Of a DNA stretch of 64,000 nucleotides, positions 11,387 to 22,399 are shown piece after piece. The DNA comes from Nymphaea colorata (lineage: Eukaryota > Streptophyta > Magnoliopsida > Nymphaeales > Nymphaeaceae). The notes beneath the pieces are model-generated. The model had not been told where the DNA came from. It saw only the letters and a program-made list of their open reading frames with translations, and did not search any database. Both the position numbers and the translations under genes were made by a program. Each line of letters begins with the position of its first letter. The first letter of the stretch is position 1. The stretch covers positions 3,717,544 to 3,781,543 of the forward strand of contig NC_045151.1 in NCBI RefSeq assembly GCF_008831285.2. Direction: 5' to 3'.

Positions 11387-11946
11387 AAAAAAACTATACC
11401 TAAATTAAGTGGGACATGAAACTGTGTTACCATGTAAATAGGACAATAAGCACCTCCTCCCATCTGTAGCCCGGTTCTGGACTACATTGTCGTCAGCAGG
11501 TAGCAGCACAGTCTTTAACCCAGTTCATTAATTTTACAATGACCTAGAATTCTTTTTCTCAATGTCATGTTCAACTCCTTTCTTGTAGTAGCGCTCTGTC
11601 AACTGAATGCACACACTAAGTCATGAATTAGTATACTAATTACAGCAATTTTGGTTACTATCAGTTGGTTCACCATTTTCCGTGGTACTTAATTGGACAT
11701 GATACAGTGTGCGAAAAGTGTCCGATGCACACTAATTAAACCTTTTGCTTTTATTACTCAAGCAAAAATGTGAAAAAAATATGTTGTGGGCCATCAACTT
11801 GGCAGAACTGAATTAAACAGATATAAATCACAACAACAATCCATGGAATTAACGTTTCACTCCTTTTTCTAAGCAACAATAACATACCTATAAAACTCCA
11901 TTTTTAGTTTCGTTCAGCACTTTGGCCTTTTATTTTCAAGGGAATA

Positions 11947-11948
<2 letters not shown>

Positions 11949-12032
<84 letters not shown>

Positions 12033-12057
12033 GTGTGTGTGTGTGTGTGTGTGTGTG
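11949..12057. repeat. (AT)n(TG)n compound microsatellite
   Basis: About 41 AT units then about 12 TG units, inside the CACTA-like element. The C counterpart (56191-56251) is mostly TG, and the B counterpart (35139-35198) is AT only. Confidence 0.97.
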
Positions 12058-12377
12058 AGTGAGTGAATGATGATTCATGAAGGCTGTCTCATCTAACGTA
12101 GATAATTAAAATGCCCATCAAATTTCTCTACTTGTTTTTCCCTCGACCCAACTTCACGTTGGATCGATCATGCGTCGTTAAAGATGCCTACACCAATGCG
12201 CGCAGTGATATGTGCCACAAAAATGTTGGTGATAGTTTTACCGACATTTTCTTCACTGACGGCTTCTATAGAAGTCATGTTTTACCAACATTTTATTCGC
12301 TATCGACCTCGACATACATCAGCAAAACTTTTACTGACATTTTGTGGCCGTCAGTAAATCCACCTTTTTTTATAGGG

Positions 12378-12621
12378 CATGGGTTTCTCATATCGGTTCC
12401 ACTAGAACTTGGGTCCAGATCTCCTACTTGGAAGCTGGATCTGAAAATCCTTGTGATGTTAGTAGGGGAAACTACATACCTCTTCCAAATTTATTGTAGA
12501 ATAAGGAATATTTCTGAAAATGAAGAAGGCAAAAGAGACACCATAAATCAATGTCAATTCTATTAATTGCAATTGTTATTCAATGACAACTTCCAATCTT
12601 TAGCCACACACACACACACAC

Positions 12622-12670
<49 letters not shown>

Positions 12671-12760
12671 GCTTTTTCTTCTCAAAAGGGTATTTAGTAG
12701 AATGTAAAGAGAGAAACAGACATGATAAGGTTATATGAAAAATAAATGAGGTATAACAAG
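12378..12760. other. Spacer before foldback 2 (A)
   Basis: No gene seen. Holds a (CA)n(AT)n run at 12606-12665 and the AATGTAAAGAGAG lead-in shared by the foldbacks. Confidence 0.5.
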
Positions 12761-13246
12761 GCTTTGTGCTTCACTTGATGTGGACTTCGGGAAGACAATT
12801 AAACAGCTGCACCCAAGACTCCATGAGAGAGGCAAATTATACACAATGTAAGAACAATGGCAATAAGACAGTGGTGGCTCTTTGTCAATCCATTGAGAAG
12901 CTGAAAATGGCGAAGCAAGTAGCAATTCAAAAGGTATGTATACTTCTATTGTAATTGTAAGCAAAAGTACTGATTGTTCCATGTTTCCAATAGCGACGAA
13001 ACAATGCGTCTCAGTCACAATCAGTACTTTTGCTTACAAAAAAGTGCAGATAGTAGAATAGAATTTATCTACACACCTTCTGAATTCTTGCTTTCTTTTC
13101 TATTTTCAGCATCTCAATGGACTGAGAAAGACCCACTGGTGTGTTATTGCTAACATTCTTACATTGTGTCTACCTGTCTCATGAAGGCTTGGGTAAACCT
13201 GTCTAACTGTCTTCCTGAAGTCTAAACTAAGTGAAGCACAAAGGCC
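12761..13246. repeat. Foldback 2 (A): best-paired hairpin
   Basis: The arms of about 240 bp are complementary over nearly their full length by eye. Near the tip, 12957-12977 and 13017-13037 are perfectly complementary over 21 nt, with a 39 nt loop. Frames are open on both strands (12766-12954 plus; 13018-12731 minus), as expected for an inverted repeat, so they are not separate genes. A GTATGT in the left arm and TTTCTATTTTCAG in the right arm resemble splice sites but are parts of the two complementary arms. Confidence 0.9.
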
Positions 13247-14270
13247 ATGCACCCGCTGGACCAATTCCTTTTATCTGTAACTTGTCCATATATTTCAAGG
13301 TAGGGATTACTACAGCAATGGCATGTGATGTGCTGCTAAAATAGCAAAATCACCTTCGGAGGTGAAGGTACAAAAATAATAATAACAACAAACTGTGTAA
13401 TTAAAATCACAAAGAGTGACAAATGTCAAGTGAAAGCCATGAACCATATATCATATAGCGCAGAATTTTTTAAGAAAAGCAAGTGCAAGAAGTACCATCA
13501 TTAACCAAGAGGAGGCAGAGGTAGGAATTTTTTATTAGAGTGGACAAACCATAGTTTTAAAATTTTGACGAGGGTTGAAATGTAACTTTTCAAAACTTCT
13601 GTACATGGTAAGTGAAATTACATATGGATTTTTTCTATGACCCCTGTCAGCCTCCCCTGGCTTTGCCCCTGGTACCATACCTTCGCAAACCACTGATTAA
13701 AACTTGAGATCACGAATAGGAAGCTCAGTAAGATACTTGGATTTATCATTCAACAACCAAATTTATAGATAAAATATACGTGAGCAGGAGAGATATTGGA
13801 AAATAATGTTTCAGGCAACATTATATGCAAAATTAAAAAAACTCATGTTTCGATGTATCAAAACAAGAATGGAAATTTTAGGCTTCAATATTGTTGTTTA
13901 CATTTTTTATGTGTGTATCATGACAAGAATGGAAATTGTAGATTTCAATATTATTGTTGACATCCGATGCCATTTATCATTTACCACTACCAATTGTACA
14001 TTCCAAACTTCATGTATTTGTATCTAAGTTTTCCAAACATATGCTTGCGCTTTAATTGAGATAATAGAGTTGGCTAAATGATCCCTGAGATCCAACATTG
14101 CTTAAAACGAGACGTTATAGATTTATAGAATGGGTGATATAGTTCGAGCATTAGTGCAGCAAATTATTCAAATTTGCATGTTATACGTACTTGAAAAAGA
14201 GTTTGTCACAACATATTTGATAACAGTAATGGAAATTTCAAACATTAATATTAATATTTGTGAATTCCAT
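13247..14270. repeat. Post-foldback module M2 (A, second)
   Basis: Adds about 550 bp not present after foldback 1, including GCTAAAATAGCAAAATCACC and CCCCTGGCTTTGCCCCTGGT. Then the double block with core TTCAATATTxTTGTTxACAT (13882 and 13945). No gene seen. Confidence 0.6.
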
Positions 14271-15260
14271 ATATATATATATATATATATACATATAAAT
14301 ATGCATTGATTATGAGACATTTTATTAAATTTCCTTAAGCGTTTAGCAACATGTTACATATCAAATAAAATTTTCGAAAAGATGAATGAGCTATAGTTTA
14401 TATTTTCATGAAAAAAATTATCTCATAGCTTGTGAAGTGCTAGAGTAATTATTGTTTATATTTTTATGCCAAAAACAAAAAATACTAACGTTGAACCTTG
14501 TGAATCACCAACTAATTGGCCTATCGGCCTATAAATTAGTTCCCATTGTCCTGATCCTTAATCAATATATGTTCTGTTAAATGTGTCATGGCTCCATCCA
14601 AGCTCCTTTTTCATGAAGAGAAGTTAGGATTTCAGTTGATATAAGAAAGATGCTATTGAATATCTTGAATATATATCGTGTGCATCATATTTTCAATTAC
14701 TTAAATCCATTTTTTAGGTGCTCTTTGTAATCCTATATTTCTAAATTGGATCAGTACTGTGTTTGAGATTCAGTCATGATACTTGATATCAAATTCCAAC
14801 TCGTGAGATATGAACTACTTCACTAGATTGATCTACTAAACAGTTTCAAATTTTACTATCTGTTGGACAAGAGTGATGGGTCGCTAGAACTCTGTTTTAT
14901 GTGAGCCCATATTAATTATGGGAACCGTTGTAGCACTTTTGTTTTATTTCAAAAGGATTATGGAATTTAAAATGAGAGTGAAATAGCTCAAGGTTGTTGA
15001 TGTGTATGGATATTTTCTTAGCCTGTCTCTATGATCCATTCTCCATTAGGATGTCAATGTATGTCCCATTTGGATTTGATAATCCCATTGAACCTTCTGA
15101 AAAGATCAGATATGAAAAAAATTAATATAGGATAAGGAAACCAAATCATCTTCTGATTTAAGAGTTGACATGAAGTCTTGTTCAAATTCGATTCAATGGA
15201 GCATTCAGTAACATAAAATGATGTTTCCATTGTGTTGTTTTTTAAAAAAGAAGATGCTTT

Positions 15261-15270
<10 letters not shown>
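14271..15270. repeat. (AT)n-capped repeat and spacer (A, third)
   Basis: AT run 14271-14291, then ATGCATTGATTATGAGACAT. Family body to about 14640. The rest (14640-15270) is AT-rich spacer shared with 58815-59440 and 39000-39570, without recognisable genes. Confidence 0.55.
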
Positions 15271-15324
<54 letters not shown>

Positions 15325-15355
15325 TATATATTTATATATATATATAGATGGATAG
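15270..15355. repeat. (AT)n microsatellite
   Basis: Imperfect AT array of about 40 units. Confidence 0.95.
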
Positions 15356-15388
15356 GTAGATAAAGAGAAAGGGAGAGGGAGAGAGAGA

Positions 15389-15567
15389 AGCTAAACCATG
15401 ACTGGTATTTATTTGTCAAAATGACAAACGATTTGAGCCATCCGGTCTTTTGACTCAGATGCTAGCTATTTTGTTTTTCTTAATTAAATTTTTTGAACAT
15501 TTTCTCTCGCACTGATTCCTACATCCCTCATTTCCTCTTCCTCCCTCCCAGCTGTGTTAAGTGGCAT
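15389..15567. mobile_element. Truncated long-TIR element (A)
   Basis: Carries the left terminal repeat and the start of the core (CCCAGCTGTGTTAAGTGGCAT) of the element that is complete at 40128-40645. The right half is gone and M1 sequence follows directly. Confidence 0.6.
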
Positions 15568-15569
15568 AC

Positions 15570-16508
15570 CTGAGCCCTTTCTGGTAACCTTATGACCCAA
15601 TTCTATTCTAGTGCCAAACAAAAAATCTATCAAGGTCGCCCATATGCGACCTTGACTCCCCACCGAACACACTACACCTCATTCACGAAGCAAATTTTAA
15701 GCAATGTAGATTGAACATAACAGAAAGAAAATGTTTGGATGTCCAAAACGACCAAACAGCCCCTTAACAGAGATTTACTTTTAATGATAAAATTAGAGTA
15801 AAAGGAAAGCCCCATAAGACATGTTCGGCGTCATAAACACTAGTTTAGTATTTCATAAATCTATTGCCAAGATTGTGATAGTTTGATGAAACATAAAAAA
15901 TAATGTTTCATGAAATTTATTCTAATTATTAATGCAAATTCATCAAACTCATGTTGCAAAACACCTCTAAAAAAATAAAAAAGGAAAAATGGATAGGCAA
16001 TTTTTTTTAAGGGCCCAACAATCTAATGTTACATGTTCCAATACTGTATTTGTTCCCATGCACACTAAAAGGCACACCAACCCACATCCATTCTATCTGA
16101 TTAATAAACCATTTGTCAATATTGAAAGAACCCGATTATGCATCCTTTGTTCCAATGCTTCACCACGTTTTCATTACTAATAAAAAAACAGCATTGCTAT
16201 ATCCAGTGAAGGCATGTATGCCTTCATTTTATTTTATTTTAGCAAATATAAACTTCTGTTTTGAATTACTGATTACAAAATCTAAATATGTGCCTCCACA
16301 TTTCCTTTAAAAAAATATGTCTTCGACCAAAGCAGGTCATGTACACCACACAGTGCATGAAATTTCATGTGCTAATATAGATCATTACAAAAATACTCAC
16401 GACCAGTTTTGATGTGCCTTTTGAGGCAACTCAATTCTTATGTGTAAAAGATACAAAGACAATACTATAGTTTTGTAAACTTTACATCTTCAAATACATA
16501 GATCTCAA
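15570..16508. repeat. M1 module, interrupted by the pararetrovirus (A)
   Basis: Matches 4700-5510 and then, after an internal deletion, 6085-6195 of the first M1 copy. Breaks at AGATCTCAA, where other M1 copies continue with xTCAACATCCCTCCC. Contains a family 2 MITE-like element (15820-15968). Confidence 0.65.
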
Positions 16509-16957
16509 GAGAGTGAGTGGAAATGAGGAGGAGAGCTCTAGAGTTTGAGGACCAAACAGAGGTAGCCCCAACTGAACTCTTCTTCGCCTTCTTATAGCCG
16601 CTTTATTTCCCCATAGTGCAGAGTTAGTGCGCATATCTCTTTTCCATCGAATCTGGCTACTGCATAGTGAGTGTACATCTTATGTCTCCATTGAATCGCT
16701 CTTCTTCTTTATTCACTCTGAGTGTGTATCTAGGAATTTGCCTTTATGTCTTTTTCTGACTAATCAGTGTCGGCCATTACTTTTCCTTTTTCTGGATTTC
16801 TCTCCACAGTGTGCATCTTTGCTTTTCTTCTCCATAGTGTGTATCTTTGCTTTTCTTTGTACCATAATTATGTTGTATATTTCCCTTTTACTTTAAGTCA
16901 TATCAGTCCTCCACAGCTTTTCCTTTATAGGTAGTGAGTGAAGGGTGGACTCATAAT
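16509..16957 (-). promoter_or_regulatory. Pararetroviral intergenic segment with TATA box (copy 1)
   Basis: Non-coding stretch after the post-pol ORF. TATAAG on the minus strand at 16591-16596, followed by a GC-richer GGCGAAGAAGAG segment. The viral DNA ends 82 nt beyond the TATA box, so only about 50 nt of a transcript leader would lie inside the element, reading outward into M1. The plus frame 16627-16896 across it is not a gene. Confidence 0.5.
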
Positions 16958-18053
16958 TCTTAAAGTATTACTTCGCATGGTTCTTTTGCTTTGGAACATT
17001 CATTACATTGATGTTTTGGATACTTCTACATGATCTTGTAATATTCTTTCGTACTGCTGGTTCCCATTAACTGTCCCTTGATAGCTCTGGTTTGATCTGG
17101 CTTATCTAGTGATATAAGTGTCTCGAGCCATTTGAGGATCTCCTCTTTAGTGCCTTCTTTAGTCTTTTGTGACTGTGAATATATAATCTGATAGCTCTTG
17201 GACTCATACATCCATACATTGGTTTCATTATACTGGTGTAGTAATTCATCAAAGATTGATTGGACATCCCTTGGCCTCTTTTTTGCAAAGAAATTTGGCA
17301 CATCTGGGAGTAGAATTTATGGTTGTTCCTGAAACTCAAATTCAACTACCTCTTTGGTAAGTCCAATTTCGATGCAATATATGGGAGGTAATATTTTCTC
17401 TTTGAGTATTTCTGGTTTGAGCAGCATATACTCTTACATAGACCAATGGCGCCTTAGTTACTTCAAGGTAACGTTTGACGGCCTTACATAGTTCTGATAT
17501 CTGTTCCACTTCTTTTCCGGTCTATGTGTAAACTATATGCAAGAGTCCATAACTGTGTGTCATCCTGACTAGATTTGGGCTTGTTTTGTATATGCAATAA
17601 GTTCATTTTGACCCGGATATGGTATGGTAATATATCATTTTCCTCGGGTAGCTTTTTCTTTGGGGTTCTTATTTAGGTAGTCAGTTATTTTCTTTAAGTT
17701 TCTAAGATAGTTGTTTACTATCATGGATTGGCTTTTTTTCCCTACAGGATAGTTTGGACATAGGCTTGGGTCTGAGGTGGCATGAACTGGACTGGTTTTA
17801 TCTGGATCTGAGGTTTCTAGAATTTACTATTTAGGTTCAGGTTTTTAAACCTGGGTTTGACTGGTATTGCTATCTCTTTTTGTTTTTTTTCTCCTATTTT
17901 GGGTTCCTCTATTCTTGGTTTTACTATTTCCATTTTTGTCCTAACTGGTTCTTCTTTCACTAGTAGTTCTTTTAATATAGTTTCCACTTGTTCTTTCCAT
18001 GTTTTTAAGCTTTCTGGGTCTGATTCTAAATTTATGATTTTGATCTTCAGCAT
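16958..18053 (-). pseudogene. Post-pol ORF (copy 1)
   Basis: Starts at ATG 18053-18051 (MLKIKIINLESDPESLKTW), overlapping the end of the pol frame by about 110 nt. The N-terminal part is charged and Glu/Lys-rich (EEPVRTKMEIVKPRIEEPK). The middle is broken by several stops and shifts. The C-terminal frame (17301-17026) has DVQSIFDELLHQYNETN and EEILKWLETLISLDK, then a TAG (17026-17028), then CNECSKAKEPC and the end at 16960-16958. The position after pol is that of the translational transactivator/inclusion-body gene in several caulimovirids, but I see no diagnostic TAV motif, so the name is positional only. Confidence 0.5.
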
Positions 18054-18059
18054 CTACAA

Positions 18060-18560
18060 AATCAAAACCGTTTTCTCGAGAAAGTAAGTCCGCATACACA
18101 TTTTCTTTTGATTTGACTAGTTCAATTGTAAAATCAAAAAGTTTGATATCATTAACTAGTCTTCTTATTTCTTTTTTTACTATAGAATTGTCCAGTTTTA
18201 CATTTATCCAATACTAAACCTTTGTATTATCTGTTTGAACAATAAATTTGGTGAAACTACATACATCTCAAAATGGCTGAGAGAATTATATAATGCTAAC
18301 AACTCTTTTCTGTTTATCTCCCATTTTATTTCCTTGTCTTTGAAGCTTCCTGGCCCTAGGTAATATCTGCATAAATATTCTGTTTTAGAATCATTATATC
18401 CATATTTTACGACTGATCCATAATTATTATCTGATGCATCTGATTCAATTATCCATGCAAATGGTTTGCTTTCATCTGGAAATTCAAGTTTTGGTAATTT
18501 TCCACAAATGTCTTGTATTTTTCTGATATATGGTCTATCTTTTTCATCCCAATAGTATTC
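18060..18560 (-). pseudogene. RNase H domain (copy 1)
   Basis: ESDASDNNYGSVV (first Asp), KEIKWEINRKELLALYNSL (Glu), IVQTDNTKV (second Asp) and the end segment TIELVKSKENVYADLLSREN, in that order, as in the RNase H1 fold of pararetroviral pol. A TAG (18214-18216) interrupts after TDNTKV where copy 2 has Lys. Degrades RNA in RNA-DNA hybrids during reverse transcription. Confidence 0.8.
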
Positions 18561-18689
18561 TTTATCTTTCTTAAGTTTTGCTTGTAAAGGTTTGCAATAC
18601 TTAGCAAGATGGGGTATATATTTTCTTACTTGATTAACTAATCCTAGGAATGATTGTAACTTAGTTTTTGTATCTAAGTCCTCAAAACT

Positions 18690-19215
18690 TGCTTATTTTT
18701 GTACTCTATGGTTTTGCATTTTTATATCTGCTTTATTTATTTCGATTCCTAGAAATTCTATCTGATTTTTACATATGACTACTTTTCTTTTACTTAATGT
18801 TATACCAGTTTTTTCCACATAGCCCATAAAGTTATTTAGTAAGTTGTAATGATTTTCTTTAGTATGACTATATAATAGTATGTTATCAATATAAATTACA
18901 TAGTTTCTTAGTCCTGTAAAATTTTTATCCATAAAATTTTGGAATCTCCTGGGGGCATTTTTATAGCCAAAACGTAATACATTCCATTCGTAAAATCGAT
19001 TAGGAACTGTGAACACAGTTAGTGGTTTACTTTCTTCTGTTAGCTTTAAATGATAAAATCCGCTTTTGCAGTCGAATTTGCTAAAGTATTTATATCATGA
19101 TACCTGTTTTAATTTTAAAATTTTATTTGTATGTTTTGGTTTTAGCATTCATATTTCTGTAATCAATCACCATTCTCATTTTTCCCCTTTTTTGTTCACT
19201 ATGTTTATTTACAGT
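18690..19215 (-). pseudogene. Reverse transcriptase domain (copy 1)
   Basis: RMVIDYRNMNAKT (about 19150-19185), motif A FDCKSGFYHLKL (19041-19076), FTVPNRFYEWNVLRFGYKNA, then YIDNILLYSHTKEN and IEFLGIEINK. The second aspartate of the Y-x-D-D active site reads Asn (codon 18882-18884), so catalysis would be lost even without the frame breaks upstream of motif A. The element's RT would copy pregenomic RNA in the cytoplasm. Confidence 0.85.
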
Positions 19216-19556
19216 AAAGGTTGGGCTACCTATGTTTAGAGTTTGAAGGTCTAATATATCCTTCTCTTAGTAATTCTTGAATGTGCTTATCAAATTCTTT
19301 TAAATCATCTAGTAAATATTTTAAAGGGGGTTGAGTTATAATGTTGTCTTTATTTATTAATTCAATTTTTACTTGAGTATGGTGTTTTTCCCAAAACTTT
19401 AATGGACTTTTTGAATAAAGGTTTTCTAATCATTTTGTAATGTTATCCAGTTCATTTATTTCATATATTTGTAATAGTATTGTGTTTACTTTTACTCTGT
19501 TCAACTTTTGTGTTATTTTGTTATCTCCTTTTTGCCAAGGTCTTTGTTTTATTTCA

Positions 19557-20067
19557 TTAATTTTTAACTATAAGGGCATTAATTTTCTCTTTACATTTTG
19601 TGATTAAGATTAAGTATTTTTCCGTAATTTCAATTGGCAAATAATTATTTATGAAAGGTCTTCCTAATATTATATTTTTTCCTTCTAGTTTGAATGCATA
19701 TATCCTATTTAATTTGATGATTTTCTTCCAAATCTGTATTGTGATGTTCTCAACTTTGTATTTTATTATATCTTTTGACACTATTAAATCCTTTTACTTC
19801 TAAAGGAATTTGTAGTTCCTCCCATATATTTTCTGGTAAACAGTTCTTTTTCCATAAGTTAAGTTGTTCTCCTGTATCTATGTAAGTGGTATAATATCTA
19901 TTATTATATCCTTTTACAATAAATTTAATTAGTATATAGATAAATTTATCTTTTACAATTGTCATGGGTGGTTTATTCATAGTCATCATCTGATTCAGGC
20001 GGACTATATTGATGATAATAGTTATACACTGGTCCATCCAATGATCTTGCAAGTAGTTCATATTCAT
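19557..20067 (-). pseudogene. Second retropepsin-like domain, N-terminus of pol (copy 1)
   Basis: FIYILIKFIVKGY, then TYIDTGEQLNLW (D codon 19876-19878) and, after a 1 nt frameshift near 19775, KNIILGRPFINNYLPIEI. This is the aspartic protease usually found just before RT in caulimovirid polyproteins. The D-T-G triad is intact, but the frame is broken and the position after the glycine is Glu. Confidence 0.75.
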
Positions 20068-20660
20068 ATCTCGATAGTCTCTCCATTTCCTGTAGTCTCT
20101 TGTTAATTATTCTTGGTTGTACTTTACCAATAAATATGTGTATCAAGTAGTATATTTTAAAATAATGTTCTAGTTGCTCTTTATTCCTTCTACTAAAATG
20201 TTTTTTACATTCTTTAGCAAATGTCTTGGAATATATTCTATTGATCATTTTCTTCTTCGTATTCTATATCTAAAATCGATTCCTCTGATGATAGGTTTCT
20301 AATATCTCTTGACCATCTGTCTGTTACTTTTATTATTAGTTTATGAATAAATTATCTTACAATTATCATTTTCTTTAACCATGGTATCCACTTGTTTCTG
20401 GTTATTAGTAGTACTTGTTTTTTATGTTCTATGGAGTTAATTGGTACTATGTATGTTATCCCTTCTTTAAATTTTATCATTTTAATCAAACATTCTGTTT
20501 TCTAAGTTTCTGTAGTAGGACTCATCTTCCGAATAATCAGTGTCAGAATAATATGTTGGGGTATATTCATATGCTTCGTATTATCTTGTTTAGCTTTTTT
20601 TTTTCTAGCTACCGAGCTTCTTCCTTTACATTCTTTGGTGAATTTTGTTGGGTTAATTCT
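19973..20660 (-). pseudogene. Linking ORF(s) between the two protease-like domains (copy 1)
   Basis: Two short coherent stretches: an acidic, Tyr-rich end (YEYTPTYYSDTDYSEDES, about 20500-20580), and a charged frame 20248-19973 (FAKECKKHFSRRNKEQLEHY ... SLDGPVYNYYHQYSPPESD) ending DDDYE-stop. The stop overlaps an ATG of the next ORF (TATGAATAA), a junction type seen between caulimovirid ORFs translated by reinitiation. No domain recognised; could be a virion-associated or assembly protein. Confidence 0.4.
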
Positions 20661-20699
20661 ATTAATCATCTAAATCTTTGGGGATAGTTATTCTTTTTC

Positions 20700-21258
20700 C
20701 CATACTTTGGATTTCAATTATGTTTTTCTCTATTCAGTAATTATCATATTTGTTTAACAATCTATTACCAAGTATTATATCTATTTGTCCATCACTCCAT
20801 TGTTCTTGTATTTCAAAAGTAATTTCAAATTTATAGTTTGCTATAGTTATTTCTTTCCTAACTGTTCCTTTGCTTGTAATGATGTTTCCCTAGATATCAT
20901 TATATTTATGATTATTGGGTAATACAATATCATTTTCAATTAGATCTGGTGTTATATTGTTTTCTTCTGATCTTGTATCTATTAGTAATCTTCTGAATTT
21001 TTCATCCATTATTCCTTTGATATAAAATTGACTATGTTTATAACTTGTTTCTTCCTTGTGGTCACTTATGCTTAGTTTACTTTTAATTATTTGTAACTCG
21101 TTTTGTTCATTTTCTGTATAATATGGTTTAGAATCATTTATTACAGTTATTAGTTGTCTAAAAGGATTATGTATTTGTATTGTGTCATTGTTTCTTCGTT
21201 TGGTTGATATTTTACGTTTATTGATCACTACAAATATATTTTTGCCTTTTATCATCAT
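20700..21258 (-). pseudogene. First retropepsin-like domain (copy 1)
   Basis: Frame 21258-20890 ends with FYIKGIMDEKFRRLLIDTR, SEENNITPDLI; a stop follows, and the same region continues with RKEITIANYKFEITFEI and DIILGNRLLNKYDNY (20764-20780). The spacing from the D-T-x triad to I-I-L-G is that of a retropepsin. The triad glycine is replaced by Arg (D codon 20977-20979), so catalysis is not expected. It follows the movement-protein domain and may have been its C-terminal part. A structural, non-catalytic role in the ancestor cannot be excluded. Confidence 0.5.
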
Positions 21259-21261
21259 TAC

Positions 21262-21750
21262 TTTACATTTTTTTTTCTAATAGGATTCTTGATAATTTTC
21301 AATACAATACTAGACTTTGGTCTATATTTTGGTCTGTTAGGCTTATTGTCAAATTTGGCTTTATTAGAAATTTTAGTTTTTGATATATTAGATTTCCTTT
21401 TATTTTGGCTATAATGGCTTTCTCAGTAGGGTAAATTATTCTATCATCTGTTAGATATAATTCTAGTGGTGTATTTGTTCCTTCTTTAAATCATGCTTTA
21501 ACTAGTATGTAGATTCCTCCAAAATCTACATACTTCATTGGTGTAGTAAGTTTTAGTTGCTTTAGTTCTCCTTTAATTCCTAGTCTACTAACTAGGGGTA
21601 CTCTAGTTGTCCCTATGGCTTGGACTATATCTATCACATGTTCTCATCTATTACATAGTATTCTTTCATTTTCTTTTTTAGTAAATTCTTGATTCTTGGC
21701 ATGCGCCGGATAAGTGGGAATTCAAATATTTTTTCTTTACTTATGTCAAT
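21262..21750 (-). pseudogene. 30K-superfamily movement-protein domain (copy 1)
   Basis: Minus-strand translation in shifted frames: FEFPLIRRMPRIKNLL, then TRVPLVSRLGIKGELKQL, KYVDFGGIYILVKA (21494-21537), LELYLTDDRIIYPTEKAI and KFLIKPNLTISLTDQNID. The hydrophobic strand with G-G-I-x-I-L-V-K-A followed by D-D-R fits the core of caulimovirid 30K proteins, which form tubules at plasmodesmata. In-frame TGA at 21491-21493 and again at 21299-21301. It lies directly after the coat-protein remnant, the reverse of the usual order. An alternative is an unrelated domain with a chance resemblance; a profile search would settle it. Confidence 0.55.
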
Positions 21751-21862
21751 TTCTTGTTGCTCAATTTAATGTAAGTTTTTTGCATCAAATACACTTCTCT
21801 AAATTGTATATTCTTCTGTTAATTCTTCTTGGTATTTTTTTTCCTGGGAAGTTTCTATCACC

Positions 21863-22395
21863 TTATTCCTCTTCACTATATTCATTTTCAGTGTCTGTTT
21901 CATATATAGTTTCTATTTCTGATATATCAGATTCATTCAATTGCCCTACATCTATAAATTCTTCTTCTATAATATTTACTATTTTTGGTTTTATAGGTTG
22001 TTTGCAATACTTTGCTATATGTCCTATCTTGCCGCAGTTGTAGCATTTGCTTGTTTTCATATTTTTGGGTATTTATTTTTATTTCTTACATAATATTTTT
22101 TCTTTGGGTATATTGTTTTTAGCTTTTTGTATTTATTATAGTAATGTTTTATTTTCCTATATTTTTTATATTGTCCCTATCTTTTTTTCCCGTTTCCATC
22201 CTAATTACGGTATAAGATATTCTTCACAACACCTAAAGGGTGACTGCATAATTCCGTTCAATTTTTTGTCTTTAACATATTTTTTGCAAGTTACTCGGTA
22301 CCATGTTCTTAAAAATTCTATTCGGGCTCCTAATGTATCTTCTTTGGGTGGATTAGTTTTAAAACTTTGGTATACATTTTCATGTTTTTGACTAC
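21863..22395 (-). pseudogene. Coat-protein C-terminal remnant with CCHC zinc knuckle (copy 1)
   Basis: The frame 22060-21863 holds CYNCGKIGHIAKYC (C-x2-C-x4-H-x4-C; 22004-22045), followed by an acidic tail (DISEIETIYETDTENEY). N-terminal to it, in a shifted frame, is a Lys/Tyr-rich stretch (KYKKLKTIYPKKKYYVRNK), and further upstream EFLRTWYRVTCKKY (22280-22325) and EEYLIP. A basic stretch, then CCHC, then an acidic tail is the usual layout of caulimovirid coat proteins, where the knuckle binds packaged RNA. At least two frameshifts and a stop; the N-terminal part is missing at the 5' edge of the copy. Confidence 0.7.
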
Positions 22396-22399
22396 TAAG

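Larger units (their letters stand above)
10740..12377. mobile_element. CACTA-like non-autonomous element (A)
   Basis: Left end TACTACAAAAAAGGAGGTCA; the B copy keeps the canonical CACTACAAAAAAGG. The right end is the degenerate complement CCACCTTTTTTTATAGGGC. Near the right end are several copies of the short subterminal motifs typical of plant CACTA elements: ACCGACATTTTC, CACTGACGGC, TACTGACATTTT and GCCGTCAGTAAA (12238-12360). No transposase. The plus frame 12111-12566 crosses the right end and is not a protein gene. An about 164 bp MITE is nested inside. A 3 bp target-site duplication could not be confirmed. Confidence 0.55.

Noticed and set aside
12111-12566. 151-codon plus-strand frame
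   Set aside because: It runs across the right end of the CACTA-like element and through its subterminal motifs; broken in arms B and C.
12940-13110. A GT-AG intron between GTATGT and TTTTCAG in the foldbacks
   Set aside because: The two sites lie in the complementary arms and the 'exons' are inverted copies of each other; a splice reading is not needed, though splicing of a hairpin transcript is not excluded.
16627-16896. Plus-strand frame with hydrophobic residues resembling a membrane protein
   Set aside because: Antisense to the pararetroviral intergenic segment, T-rich composition explains it.
22004-22045. Cellular CCHC RNA-binding protein
   Set aside because: Its place directly upstream of viral domains on the same strand and its acidic tail fit a coat protein better.
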